A stretch of 48,124 bases of DNA from Photobacterium sanguinicancri (lineage in GTDB: Bacteria > Pseudomonadota > Gammaproteobacteria > Enterobacterales > Vibrionaceae), in NCBI RefSeq assembly GCF_002265265.1, contig NZ_NOIF01000015.1, positions 1 to 48,124 on the forward strand. Reading direction: 5' to 3'. Both the position numbers and the translations under genes were made by a program. Positions 7,345 to 17,624 of the stretch are shown here, one piece after another (within the stretch, counting starts at the first letter, position 1; each line of letters opens with the position of its first letter). The notes beneath the pieces were generated by a model. That model did no database searches, was not told the origin of the DNA, and worked only from the letters and a program-made list of their open reading frames with translations.

Positions 7345-10300
7345 ATGTATCAAGTTAATGTGGGGAAAGCTGCAGTAGTTGAAAGCGTCGACGGAACGGC
7401 CTTTTTACTGATGAGTAACGACAATGCAGTCCCGCTTGAACCCGGTATGGTGCTTAAGGTAGGCCAAGTTATTATTACGGGTGAAGGTACCCAAGTGGTG
7501 GTTTTTATTAACGGTGATCTTGTTACTGTTGATGCCAGTTGTGCCGCCTGTTTAGACCCCAACACCTCCTCTGAATCAATGAACAGTGCGCTTATTCAGC
7601 AAAGTACTCAAGCGGTTTCTCAGCCCCCATTGATTGCATTTACTTCTCCTGATGATGCGCAAGATATTGATATTGCAACGATTCAAGCTGCTATTTTAGC
7701 AGGGCAAGATCCCACCACTATTTTAGATGCACCTGCCGCAGGTAACGATGCTGGTTCAGCCAATGATGGTTTTGTTGCTATTGATTACAACTACCTTTCA
7801 ACCTTGGCAACGGCAGGTTACGACACAGCTTTTCAGCGTTTTCCAAACCAAGATGATGATGACGAAAAGCCGTTTATTTTAGCCGCTGGTGGTCAATCGG
7901 TTTCTATTGTTCTGACGGAAGGGGATTTGCAGCCTTTAACTTATCCCGTCGATGCGCAGCAAAGTGTGCTCATTCAATCTGGGTCTTTGCCCTTGGAAGC
8001 CAATAGTGTGGTGTTTGAAGTCGCATCAGTGGTTCAAATTCTCAGTGCCTTGTCTCAAAGCGTGACGGCTAATGGGCAAAGTGTCAGTTTTGTTTACAAT
8101 CTTGCCGATAATGAAATCGTAGGAACAAGCTCTGATGGCGTGGTGGTGATTTTTGGTTTAAGCGCCCAAACATCAGGGACTGATTTAGCGGTTACCTTAA
8201 CAGTTGAGCAGCGTTTACCCATCGATCACATCACGGCGAATAATGGTCTAGTGACTATAGATGGTGAGCAGCTAAGTGTTCCATTTTCCATTCAAGCCTT
8301 TGATGGTGGTGGTAATGCAATGCTAGCACCTGTCACTATGAATACGGTGCTGAATGATGGTGAGTTCCCTGCGTTAGCCATAGATCCTGGGGTTGAATTA
8401 CAAGAGCAAAATGAACCGCAAACAATCAATGGTCAGGTTCCCCTTGAGGTAGGGAGTGACTTTATTGAAACGGTCGATTTTGCAGCAGAACAGCCGACGT
8501 TAGTTGGGTTAACCAGTAATGGTTTTGCCACCCAGTTTTCAGTGGCTGGCGATACTATTCTAGTAACACGTGCCGACGACCCTAGCATTGAAGTATTACA
8601 AATCGTCATCACCACGACAGGGGCCTATAGTGTGACCTTGTCGCAACCGTTTGACCAAGATCCTATTACTGATGTGACAGTACTAGCCCTTGGTGTGACG
8701 GTAACTGACAAAGATGGCGATACCAGTAATGTTGAGAATGTGAACATTAAAATTATTGATGGTGCCGATCCTGATGGCGGTAATAAAGGGCGCATTCAAG
8801 TTGTTGAGGGTGATCTTGATAGCACGGTGACGGTAGAGCAATACCCAGTGTCAAACAGTGACAGTTTTGTGATTAAAGCGGGAGTTGATCGCATGGTGCC
8901 CGAATCACTGATTCTGGCCCCCGCGTTTGAACAAACACTGATACAAGAGCTCAATTCGCTGACGAGCAGCCAACAAGCCATCACCTTTAGTACAAGCCAA
9001 ACGACGGCAGGGGAAATAACCCTGACGGGACGATTAGCTTCGGGCGAAGAAGTGCTGAGTGTAGTTATTACTCCCACCCAAGATGGTCAGAATATTCTGA
9101 TATCGAATACGATGATCCAACGATTACCACTGGATCACCTGAGCCAATCCCAGACATTACTCACTGTCACCGACCAACAACTCGAATTTAAAATACCGCT
9201 TCAAGCGCAAAACAGTGATGGTGATTTTTTAGGGCAGCCTGCGGTATTAACCGTTGCCTCGACGGATGGCGAAGCTCCTGCCTTTGTTGAAGATCAAGGC
9301 AGTGCAATCACAGAAGTCGGCACGATTGATGATGGTCAAATTGAGATAAACTTGGGCAGTGATGTGATGCAGTCAGTCTCATTTTTATCATCTCAACCAA
9401 GTGTTGAAAATCTCACTAGTCATGGTTTTGTGACTGATTTTAGCGTTAGCGCGAATGTGCTGACGGTATTTTTGGCTTCAGATCCGAGTCAAACTGTGTT
9501 GACCGTGACATTAGCAACCGATGGTAGTTACACCTTGGTGCAAAGCCAAGCGTTAGACCAAATCAATGCTGAAGATAGCACCGAGCTTGTGTTAGGAGTG
9601 ACAGGGCAAGATAGCGATAACGATGCCACTGTGCCAAATGGCGAGCTGATTATTACCATTAATGATGGCATTGACCCCAGCGGCGCCTTTACTACCCAAG
9701 ATAACGCTGATTTACGAGAAGGCAGTTTATCCACTCCGACTGGACAAGCTGGCGGTTATCCCGCTTCTGATACTGCGAGTTTTACTTTTGCAGCAGGTAT
9801 TGATCGCTTAGACCCAAGCAGCATCACGATAGACCCCGCGCAACTTGCAAGCTTAATTGCAGAGTTAACAGCGGATGTCTTATCTGCGGGGCAAGCACTT
9901 AGTTACAGTTTTGATGCTACAACCAACACCTTAACAGGAGAGCTTGCAGGGCAAACGCTACTGGTTATTACGTTCAGTGCTGTCAATGTTTCAGGTTCTA
10001 GTTCAGGTGTAAATGCTGGCGCAGAAAACGTTATGGTTAATTTAACACTGACGCAGAATGCACCGCTGGATCATAATATTAATGGCAATAGCCAAGGCTT
10101 AGTGCAAGTCAGTGGTGAGCAAATAGCAATAAACCTGCCGCTGCAAATGCAAGATACCGATGGAGATGATTTAACCACCACTGCGCTGGTCGAATTGGTG
10201 CTGCGTGATGGTGATAATCCCATCATCAACTCTCCTGAACCAGCGACAGTGCTAGAAAGTGATATTGATGGTAATGCGGACAATCATCAGGGGGCGAATC

Positions 10301-13300
10301 CGTCGGGAGCCGGCAATATTGATGCATCACTTTTTACCGTAACTACGGGCAGTGATGAAGTGGTGACCTTTGTTATCAATACTGCCTCTTTTAATCAGCG
10401 AAATCCCACCTTGACCAGTGACGGTGCTTTGATTGAGCTGCAAGATGTGGGTAGCGGCGTATATCAAGGTGTGGTGGCTGACGCTGGGCAAGGTGGCGCG
10501 GATAAAGTTGTCTTTGAGTATGTTTTGCAACCGACGGGAAGCTATACATTTACTTTACTGGGCGCCTTGGATCATAGCGTTCAAGGTGCCGATACTTTAG
10601 TTGTACAATTGCCTATTCAAGCGCAAGACCAAGACGGTGATTTAAGTGAGGTTGTAAACCTTGCCGTGGTGGTAACAGATGATGTCGCTAACGGTCGTGA
10701 TATTAGCTTTTCGATGACTGAAGGGGCTGGCGCTACTAATCGCGTTAACTTGTTACCAGCCGCGCGTGAAGGGGCTGATGATGCAACGGTCACTTCTATT
10801 TTTGACCAAGGCCAAGAAGTATTCTTAACCGGAACTGGCTTTAATAGCATCCCTATTCATGATGATCGCGGCGTCTTACTGGGTCAGCTTCGTATTCGGG
10901 AAAATGGTCGGGTTGAATTTATTGTTGAACCCAATATTGACCATGATAGTGCCACCTTAACGCATCAAATCCCTTACAAAGTGACGGATGGTGATGGGGA
11001 TATTGCATTAAGCACCATTACGTTAAATATCGCCGATCAGTCACCCATTGTGATTATTGAAATCGATCCACTGCGAACATTTGAAGATGTTGGTCGTATA
11101 CCAGATCCCGATGAAACAATTATCGATCCACCAGCTGGAACACCTGTATTTATGCAGGTCAGTATAGGGGATGCGGATCGTGGTGAGCGCATTGGTGAAG
11201 TGTTAATTCAAGTGCCTACTACTGAAAATGGTGATTTTTATCATGATGGTGTGAAGTTAGATAAAACACCTGACGGCCAGTTTTATATTGTACCTGTGTC
11301 AGCGTTTACTACGACCGATGGCATAGTTTATGAGATGAACAATGTCAGCTTTCTACCAACGGCTGACTTCTCAACCATTAATGGCAATTTGAATTTTGCG
11401 GTTCAAGTAACGGTCGATACTGATGATGTGCCGCACCCACCTATTCCCGCGACGTTTACTGTCACTGTGTTAGGTTTGGCTGATATTCCAACGTGGGATC
11501 TCGAGCAAACGCAATTGCATTACACAGGGCGTGAAGATGAAGCCAATATCGCGCTGCAATTAACCGCTGATTTAAATGATACCGATGGTTCAGAGACGCT
11601 CTTTTATATTATCGAAATTCAACCAGACAGTAACGGAACAATAAACGGTACTTTGGTGGGTAATGGATTAGCCAGTGTTGGAGCCAATCAATGGCGAATT
11701 GCCGCCGCGAATATTGATTCGGTGCAGGTTAACCCAAACGATAACTATAGTGGTGATATTCGACTAACAGCCGTCGCGCAAAGTGAAGAGCTCGCAGTGT
11801 TCGATGTACAAAATGCGGATTCAGTGGCGATTGAATTAGTAGTGAATGTGTTACCTGTCGCGGATAGCGCAGTGCTTAAAGTGACGCGAATAGAATCTGA
11901 CGAAGATGTTCGTATTGCATTGGGCAACTTCATCACCTTATCAGATACAGATGATACCGATGGCTCTGAAGCGCGATTTATTCTGGTATCGGGGTTGCCT
12001 GTTGCCAGTAAGGTATTTATCGATGATGTCGAGCAAACCCCAGATGCCGATGGTAAATATGAAGTGCCCATTGATCAACTCAGCCAACTGACTTTTCAAC
12101 CGACACCAGAAAGTAACCTAGATTTTGAATTGACCATTGAAGGGAAAGTCGTCGATACCGCGGTGATTACAGATGCTGCGGGTAATACCCAAACCGTGCA
12201 GGATGTGCTTATCACCCCAGCGACGCAACTCGAAGTGGCGTTAACAGGCGTTGCCGATGTACCTGATTTTGTGGTGGTTGACGATCCTGATGGTAGCCTC
12301 GACCCGGGTGATTGGCAGAAGTTACCAACAGAACTCGGGGTGGAAACCTTAATTTTAGAAGATAGCACCGCGACACTGAATTTCGATATTGTCTCGGGAG
12401 AAGACGCGTTAAAACAACCGAGTGATAATTCAGAAACTGTAACCCTCGTTATCTCCAATATCCCTGCTGGTGTGCAGATATTTGACGCGACAGGTAATCC
12501 GCAAACCCTCACCTTTGTCGGTAATGACGCTAGTGGTAATCCGATGTACGAGGTGAATTTATTATCGTTGCAGAGTATTAGTGTTGTTCCGCCATTGCAC
12601 AGCACGGCAGATATTGAACTCAAAGCGACTTTGGTGACAACAGAAGATGATGGTGATCAGTTAACATCGGAAGGCACCATTAAAATCAATATTGCGCCAG
12701 TGATAGATGCCGTGGATTTTACTAAAACCACCTCAAACGGTGCGCTTGAAGATACCACAATCAATATTGATTGGCAGCCAACGGCGGATGAAGGCTTTAT
12801 TGATAATCAGGAAGAGATTGTTGGCTTCAGTATTGATGCTATCCCGAGTGATTACACCTTGTTGATAGATGGTTTGGTGTTAGTACCACAAGCTGGTGGC
12901 GAGATTGTGCTGACGTCGGCACAAATTAGCACGCTACAATCAGGCGGTCAGCTACAGCTGCAAGCGCCACAAGATTCAGATCGCGATTTAACGCTCACAA
13001 CCCGTTTAGTCATAGAGCAAACCGATCTTGATGGTGAGCCGACAGCCACCAAAGAGATCATCGGTAGTTTAGTGGTCGATATTCGTGCGGTTGTTGAGCC
13101 TGATGGCGTATTACAAGTTGAAGATAGTACAGGTACTGCGGTCAGCAGTTTGCAAAGTAGCGACCAAGGCGTCATTGATTTAAGTAACGGTGCTAACTCG
13201 CAAGGTCAGCTCAATTTTGTTGAAAACGACGCCCCCACACCGCAAGATTCTAGCGATGAAATCGTGCGAAAAGTGGTGATCAGTTTCCCCACAACGGACA

Positions 13301-16300
13301 GCAATGGTGACCCGTTACCTGAAGGTTTTGTGGTGGTGGGTGGCTTCCATGATGGGGAAGGGAATTGGGTTGTGCCAGAAAGCCAGCTCAATAACATTCA
13401 GATTGTTGCCCCGAGTGGCTATACAGGCACATTTGATTTAACCATTAGCGGCCAAGTGCAAGACCAAGGGGACAGTAACGCTGCAACAGGTATACCTGAA
13501 GGTGATACCAGCTCACGGGTACGATTTGATGATGTGCTTACCTTAGACTTCTCGCCGAACACTTCGGTAAATACTAATCAAGCGGGCACAATTGTAGTTA
13601 ACAATGGCGTGATCACGGGTGATGAAGATCGCACCGTTGATCTGGGTGTTCAGCTTGGCAATATTGTGTCGGTTGCCGTTGATGGTAATCAAACTAGCGA
13701 TGTTTTCTCATTGGTTATTCAAGCCAGTGATCTACCAAGTGGTGTCACTATTGGTGGCACTGAATTTGACTTTGTTAATGGTGAGTACGTTATTCAGGTG
13801 CCAGTTGATCCAGCAACAGGCGAAGTCATATTAACGAGCGTGACATTAACTTTAGCGGAAGATTTTGCCGGTGATTTTGATTTCCCTGTCCGTTTGGTGA
13901 CGACCGATATCACCAGCGGAGACGTGAATACCGAGAATCTGACCTTGCAAGTACGCGTCGCCCCCATTGTTGATGTGCCGAATGAAGGTAACCCCGAATT
14001 TGATATTAATGTGGTGCAAACGGCAGGGCTCGATGCAGATAAACAACCGATTAGTGAGACCGGGAACCCTGAAGTTATCTTAACGGATGGTGCTTATGAA
14101 GATGGCATTATCACGCTAGCGTTAGCGGCCACCTTGGCGGATATAAGCACCAGCCTAGATGAAGGCTTGGAAAGCGTTGAGCAAGCGACACTGTCGGTAG
14201 ATGCAGCCCTCGGGGCATTTTTGGTGACCAATCCTGATGGCACTGTAACCCCGACCCAATCGATCACTGTCAGTAGCAGTGAGTTGGATGCCATTCAGTT
14301 CCAACCCTTTGAAGACTATAGTGGCCCTGTCAGTGTCTCCGTTGATGCTGTTGTCATTGATAATGTGACTTATGACTTAACGACGCCAGCAACAGCTTCT
14401 GATTCTGGCAATGTCATAACCAGTATTCAGTTTGATGTTATCCCCGTAAATGATGACGTTCAATTCAGCGGTACAGACCAAGTTATTGTTGGTGAAGAAG
14501 AACAAGCGGGTGGCATATCCTTGGGCGCAGTGGCTTTTCAGCTTGATGATATTGATGGCTCTGAATCTATGGTGTCTGTGCTCATAACCAATGTACCTGA
14601 TGGCTTCCTGATTGGCTCTCCTGCCCGTAATTTAGGCGATGGCGAATGGAAGGTGACGGTTCCCGCCAATAGCACTAGTTTTGATTTATCGGGGATTAAT
14701 CTGATCCCACCTAAAGACTTTAGTGGCGATGTTGAACTAGGGATCACGGTTTTTACCAAAGACGATTTATTAAGTGAGGTTGCCGAGAAAAACACAACCG
14801 TGAATGTCACAGTGACACCTGTTGGGGATCGAGTCGATAGCGACATCACCACAACTTATCAAGGAACAGAGAGCGCCAGCATTACCCTTGAGCTCAATGT
14901 AGAAGCGCGAGACAAGCAAGACAGTGTCAATCCGCCAGTGAGTAATGTCACAGAGAATCCACCAGAGTCGCTATTGGTGACCATATCGAATGTGCCTGAT
15001 TCCAGTACCTTTGAAGTACCGACCGACGGAACAGCAGTTAACCTTGGCGGTGGTGTGTGGCAGTTTGAAATTACGACGACCCAGCTCGATAGCTTGGTGT
15101 TTAACCCAGTCAATGCCAACGGCGAAATTGTACTGGAGGTCAATATTCGCGGCGTAGATAACGGCGTTGTAGCTGAAGATAGCTTGGCAACCAATCAAAC
15201 TCTAACCCTGAATGTGACGGCTGAAAACGATGCGCCCATTAATGTCGTACCCACAGGACCGTTGTCAGCTGACGAAGATCTTCCCCTGACCATCTCAAAC
15301 ATTGTTATCACCGACGTGGATGCTCGGGAGAATAATGGTGACATAGCCGTGGCATTGAATGTGAACAATGGCTTGCTCACCTTACTCGATACCACTGATA
15401 TTATTGTCACAGGGCAGGGAACAGGATCACTCCAGATTACAGGGCAAATTGATGCTATTAATACTGCGCTTGCTGTGGGCTTAAGCTACCAAGGTAATCC
15501 AGATTTTCATGGCAATGACACGCTGACGGTATTCACCAACGACAACGGAAATACAGGGACTCCAGGACCACTGACAGATACTAAAACGGTTGATATTACC
15601 GTCCAACCTAAACCCGATATTCCGACACTCACATTAAATCGTCCACAAACAGCAACGATAACTGCGGCGACTGCCACCTTGATCCCGCTGCTAGGCTTAA
15701 TGGCCGCCGTGGCGAATCCTGTTCTTGATGAACTCACTATTGTGGTGAGTGGCTTAAATGGCGGTGTGCTGGTGGACAGCAGTGGTACACCTCTTGGCAT
15801 TCCTATTGATGCGAACAGTACACGATTAACACCTGTGGAGCTGACAGATTTGCATATAAGTGGCCTCAGTGCTGGGTCAACAGCACTGTCAGTACAAGCA
15901 CAATCAAGCGTTGGTGGAGAGACTGAAGTCTCGGTGAATACGATTGATCTCAATATCACGGTGGAAGCCAGTGATGACTTAGCGGTTGGGGTGACGGCGT
16001 CACCCGATGGAAACGTGGTGCTAGGTGGCGATAATCCTGAAACGCTCACAGGTGGCAGTGGTAATGATATTTTAGAGGCGGCTGGTGGTAACGATATCCT
16101 GATTGGTGGTTTGGGTGATGACATCTTAACAGGCGGCAGTGGCGATGATTTATTCTTATGGCGCAGTGAGGATATTGCCGCGCATACCGACGAGGTCACT
16201 GATTTTGAATTGACTAGTGATCAACTTGATATATCCCAGATCTTGGATGATCAAAATAGTGATGGACTCGGGCTTGATGATCTATTAGCGAGCATTACTG

Positions 16301-16470
16301 CGAGTGGAGATGACAGTGCCCTAAGTCTAGATGTGAATACCAGTGGTGGCGGAACTCAGGTGATTAACTTGTCGAGTGTGGGGCTATCTGACTTAGGGCT
16401 TGCAAGCGGAGCGACAAGTGAAGACATCATTACCCAGCTATTTAATCAACAAGCATTCAAATTGGATTAA
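7345..16470 (+). CDS. Giant LapA-like RTX adhesin with retention module, type I secreted
   Basis: Length 3041 aa, no N-terminal signal peptide. Residues 1 to about 130 read as the retention module of LapA-type adhesins, ending in ILAGQDPTTILDAPAAG. The Ala131-Ala132-Gly133 triplet is the expected LapG protease site. Residues about 185-1200 contain three composite repeats of roughly 300 aa with recurring LDH and NDGxxP elements, resembling T1SS-143 repeats of Vibrionaceae. About 1200-2850 contains some ten cadherin-like domains, recognised by linkers such as VTPVGD, DVIPVND and TAENDAP, each followed by an EDE/EDT-like start. RTX nonapeptides (GGSGNDILEAAGGND...) lie at about 2891-2940, then a type I secretion tail with VTDFELTSDQLDIS, ending AFKLD. 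The product should be held in the outer membrane and released by LapG when c-di-GMP falls. No lapBCE, lapD or lapG lies in this window. Confidence 0.88.
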   Translation: MYQVNVGKAAVVESVDGTAFLLMSNDNAVPLEPGMVLKVGQVIITGEGTQVVVFINGDLVTVDASCAACLDPNTSSESMNSALIQQSTQAVSQPPLIAFTSPDDAQDIDIATIQAAILAGQDPTTILDAPAAGNDAGSANDGFVAIDYNYLSTLATAGYDTAFQRFPNQDDDDEKPFILAAGGQSVSIVLTEGDLQPLTYPVDAQQSVLIQSGSLPLEANSVVFEVASVVQILSALSQSVTANGQSVSFVYNLADNEIVGTSSDGVVVIFGLSAQTSGTDLAVTLTVEQRLPIDHITANNGLVTIDGEQLSVPFSIQAFDGGGNAMLAPVTMNTVLNDGEFPALAIDPGVELQEQNEPQTINGQVPLEVGSDFIETVDFAAEQPTLVGLTSNGFATQFSVAGDTILVTRADDPSIEVLQIVITTTGAYSVTLSQPFDQDPITDVTVLALGVTVTDKDGDTSNVENVNIKIIDGADPDGGNKGRIQVVEGDLDSTVTVEQYPVSNSDSFVIKAGVDRMVPESLILAPAFEQTLIQELNSLTSSQQAITFSTSQTTAGEITLTGRLASGEEVLSVVITPTQDGQNILISNTMIQRLPLDHLSQSQTLLTVTDQQLEFKIPLQAQNSDGDFLGQPAVLTVASTDGEAPAFVEDQGSAITEVGTIDDGQIEINLGSDVMQSVSFLSSQPSVENLTSHGFVTDFSVSANVLTVFLASDPSQTVLTVTLATDGSYTLVQSQALDQINAEDSTELVLGVTGQDSDNDATVPNGELIITINDGIDPSGAFTTQDNADLREGSLSTPTGQAGGYPASDTASFTFAAGIDRLDPSSITIDPAQLASLIAELTADVLSAGQALSYSFDATTNTLTGELAGQTLLVITFSAVNVSGSSSGVNAGAENVMVNLTLTQNAPLDHNINGNSQGLVQVSGEQIAINLPLQMQDTDGDDLTTTALVELVLRDGDNPIINSPEPATVLESDIDGNADNHQGANPSGAGNIDASLFTVTTGSDEVVTFVINTASFNQRNPTLTSDGALIELQDVGSGVYQGVVADAGQGGADKVVFEYVLQPTGSYTFTLLGALDHSVQGADTLVVQLPIQAQDQDGDLSEVVNLAVVVTDDVANGRDISFSMTEGAGATNRVNLLPAAREGADDATVTSIFDQGQEVFLTGTGFNSIPIHDDRGVLLGQLRIRENGRVEFIVEPNIDHDSATLTHQIPYKVTDGDGDIALSTITLNIADQSPIVIIEIDPLRTFEDVGRIPDPDETIIDPPAGTPVFMQVSIGDADRGERIGEVLIQVPTTENGDFYHDGVKLDKTPDGQFYIVPVSAFTTTDGIVYEMNNVSFLPTADFSTINGNLNFAVQVTVDTDDVPHPPIPATFTVTVLGLADIPTWDLEQTQLHYTGREDEANIALQLTADLNDTDGSETLFYIIEIQPDSNGTINGTLVGNGLASVGANQWRIAAANIDSVQVNPNDNYSGDIRLTAVAQSEELAVFDVQNADSVAIELVVNVLPVADSAVLKVTRIESDEDVRIALGNFITLSDTDDTDGSEARFILVSGLPVASKVFIDDVEQTPDADGKYEVPIDQLSQLTFQPTPESNLDFELTIEGKVVDTAVITDAAGNTQTVQDVLITPATQLEVALTGVADVPDFVVVDDPDGSLDPGDWQKLPTELGVETLILEDSTATLNFDIVSGEDALKQPSDNSETVTLVISNIPAGVQIFDATGNPQTLTFVGNDASGNPMYEVNLLSLQSISVVPPLHSTADIELKATLVTTEDDGDQLTSEGTIKINIAPVIDAVDFTKTTSNGALEDTTINIDWQPTADEGFIDNQEEIVGFSIDAIPSDYTLLIDGLVLVPQAGGEIVLTSAQISTLQSGGQLQLQAPQDSDRDLTLTTRLVIEQTDLDGEPTATKEIIGSLVVDIRAVVEPDGVLQVEDSTGTAVSSLQSSDQGVIDLSNGANSQGQLNFVENDAPTPQDSSDEIVRKVVISFPTTDSNGDPLPEGFVVVGGFHDGEGNWVVPESQLNNIQIVAPSGYTGTFDLTISGQVQDQGDSNAATGIPEGDTSSRVRFDDVLTLDFSPNTSVNTNQAGTIVVNNGVITGDEDRTVDLGVQLGNIVSVAVDGNQTSDVFSLVIQASDLPSGVTIGGTEFDFVNGEYVIQVPVDPATGEVILTSVTLTLAEDFAGDFDFPVRLVTTDITSGDVNTENLTLQVRVAPIVDVPNEGNPEFDINVVQTAGLDADKQPISETGNPEVILTDGAYEDGIITLALAATLADISTSLDEGLESVEQATLSVDAALGAFLVTNPDGTVTPTQSITVSSSELDAIQFQPFEDYSGPVSVSVDAVVIDNVTYDLTTPATASDSGNVITSIQFDVIPVNDDVQFSGTDQVIVGEEEQAGGISLGAVAFQLDDIDGSESMVSVLITNVPDGFLIGSPARNLGDGEWKVTVPANSTSFDLSGINLIPPKDFSGDVELGITVFTKDDLLSEVAEKNTTVNVTVTPVGDRVDSDITTTYQGTESASITLELNVEARDKQDSVNPPVSNVTENPPESLLVTISNVPDSSTFEVPTDGTAVNLGGGVWQFEITTTQLDSLVFNPVNANGEIVLEVNIRGVDNGVVAEDSLATNQTLTLNVTAENDAPINVVPTGPLSADEDLPLTISNIVITDVDARENNGDIAVALNVNNGLLTLLDTTDIIVTGQGTGSLQITGQIDAINTALAVGLSYQGNPDFHGNDTLTVFTNDNGNTGTPGPLTDTKTVDITVQPKPDIPTLTLNRPQTATITAATATLIPLLGLMAAVANPVLDELTIVVSGLNGGVLVDSSGTPLGIPIDANSTRLTPVELTDLHISGLSAGSTALSVQAQSSVGGETEVSVNTIDLNITVEASDDLAVGVTASPDGNVVLGGDNPETLTGGSGNDILEAAGGNDILIGGLGDDILTGGSGDDLFLWRSEDIAAHTDEVTDFELTSDQLDISQILDDQNSDGLGLDDLLASITASGDDSALSLDVNTSGGGTQVINLSSVGLSDLGLASGATSEDIITQLFNQQAFKLD
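7735..7743 (+). other. Codons of the predicted LapG cleavage site (A131-A132-G133)
   Basis: The AAG triplet, preceded by P130, follows the LAGQDPTTIL stretch, as the TAAG site follows the retention module in Pseudomonas LapA. Cleavage here would free the adhesive part from the cell surface. Confidence 0.6.
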
Positions 16471-16577
16471 TTGGCTAACCAGTAAAGATAAGTAACGAGC
16501 AATTGAGATTGACCTTTTTGTTCAGCGGGTTAGCGAAATCTTTCGTGTTAGTTTTTTGTCAAAAATATCCGCAGAGG

Positions 16578-16619
16578 CGTACTAATCTTAATGAGTACGT
16601 TACCATGAATATTCATGGT
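16578..16619. promoter_or_regulatory. Two adjacent dyads upstream of the LysR gene, including an 18-bp perfect palindrome
   Basis: ACCATGAATATTCATGGT (16602-16619) is a perfect 18-bp palindrome ending 29 bp before the LysR start codon. Two bases upstream lies CGTACT-N10-AGTACG (16578-16599). The arrangement resembles a LysR-type autoregulatory control region with two sites. Confidence 0.55.
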
Positions 16620-16648
16620 GAATATTTGAGCATTTATAGGGTAACTTG

Positions 16649-17530
16649 ATGAATCTTGAGCAACTTAGTGCATTTGTAGCTGCCGCAGAAACAGGATCAT
16701 TTAGCGCCGCAGCACGGCTTGTGAGTAAAACTCCCGCCGCCATTAGCCAGCTAATCGCCAACCTTGAAATCGATTTTAATATTCGTTTATTTGACCGTTC
16801 TGGACGTTACCCAGCATTAACTGACGAGGGGGTCACTTTATATGATTATGCCAAGCGTATTGTTGATTTAAGCAATGATATGGAGCGTAAAGTGGCAAGT
16901 CTCCATAAACAGGTGGAAGATCAGGTTACGATAGGGGTTGAAGGGTGTATTAGCCATTTTGTTATGCCTGAGCTTTTAGGTCGTTTTGCCAGGAACTTCC
17001 CCGATGTTAGGCTTAATGTCGTTAATATGGATTCCAAGTTACTTCGCCAATCTGTTATTAATGGCACGTTAGATCTTGGTATTGGCTTTTGGGATTTTAA
17101 AGATAATGTGGATTATTACAGTTATACATTGAAATCTGTCGCGACCACAGTCGTCATTTCACCTCAACATCCACTCGCAGGCGAAGAAGTTGCTTACGAT
17201 GACTTATGTTCACAGCGACAACTATTATTACCAGTTAATAAATCGTTTGATTCTGCGATCATCAGTGTGAATCGCTGGGAGTTTGATAGCGTTAGCGATT
17301 TGATTTCAGGGGTGATAAAGGGATTAGGTTGGGCAGCACTGCCTATGATTTGTGTGGAAAATCAGCTCAAAAGTGGCGAGTTAGTTGAGCTTGAAGAGAT
17401 TGATTTTGGGATCAGTACCGAAGCGATTTACCTTGAACTAATGAGCTCGAAGCTTGTGCCTGCAGGCCCTGCGATTAGCTGGCTTAAACAAACAATCAGT
17501 GAATTAGAAATTGAAAATAATGCTGATTAA
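16649..17530 (+). CDS. LysR-family transcriptional regulator
   Basis: Length 293 aa from the ATG at 16649. The winged helix-turn-helix (about 1-60) contains FVAAAETGSFSAAARLVSKTPAAISQLIANLE, cited here as consecutive motif blocks, and the sensor domain spans about 90-290. A TTG three bases upstream is also in frame but the ATG is preferred, with AGGG about 9 bases before it. It lies alone, downstream of the adhesin gene on the same strand, with its own upstream dyads. The target is not known; control of the adhesin gene or of itself is possible but unproven. Confidence 0.88.
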   Translation: MNLEQLSAFVAAAETGSFSAAARLVSKTPAAISQLIANLEIDFNIRLFDRSGRYPALTDEGVTLYDYAKRIVDLSNDMERKVASLHKQVEDQVTIGVEGCISHFVMPELLGRFARNFPDVRLNVVNMDSKLLRQSVINGTLDLGIGFWDFKDNVDYYSYTLKSVATTVVISPQHPLAGEEVAYDDLCSQRQLLLPVNKSFDSAIISVNRWEFDSVSDLISGVIKGLGWAALPMICVENQLKSGELVELEEIDFGISTEAIYLELMSSKLVPAGPAISWLKQTISELEIENNAD

Positions 17531-17567
17531 GTGGACTTTTTCCGGGGCGAGAACCCTCAATATTATG

Positions 17568-17596
17568 AAGCCAGTAAGTAATGCTTACTGGCTTTT
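17568..17596 (+). terminator. Terminator after the LysR gene
   Basis: AAGCCAGTAAG (17568-17578), loop TAATG, CTTACTGGCTT (17584-17594), then TT: an 11-bp perfect stem ending in TTTT. It lies between the convergent LysR and YccS-like genes. Confidence 0.8.
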
Positions 17597-17624
17597 CTAA
17601 TTACTAAGCGAAATAAATTCCGGC

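Noticed and set aside
12096..12623. Long open frames antisense to the adhesin gene (also around 15507-16199)
   Set aside because: They mirror the biased codon use of the repeat protein; no start signals or recognisable domains.
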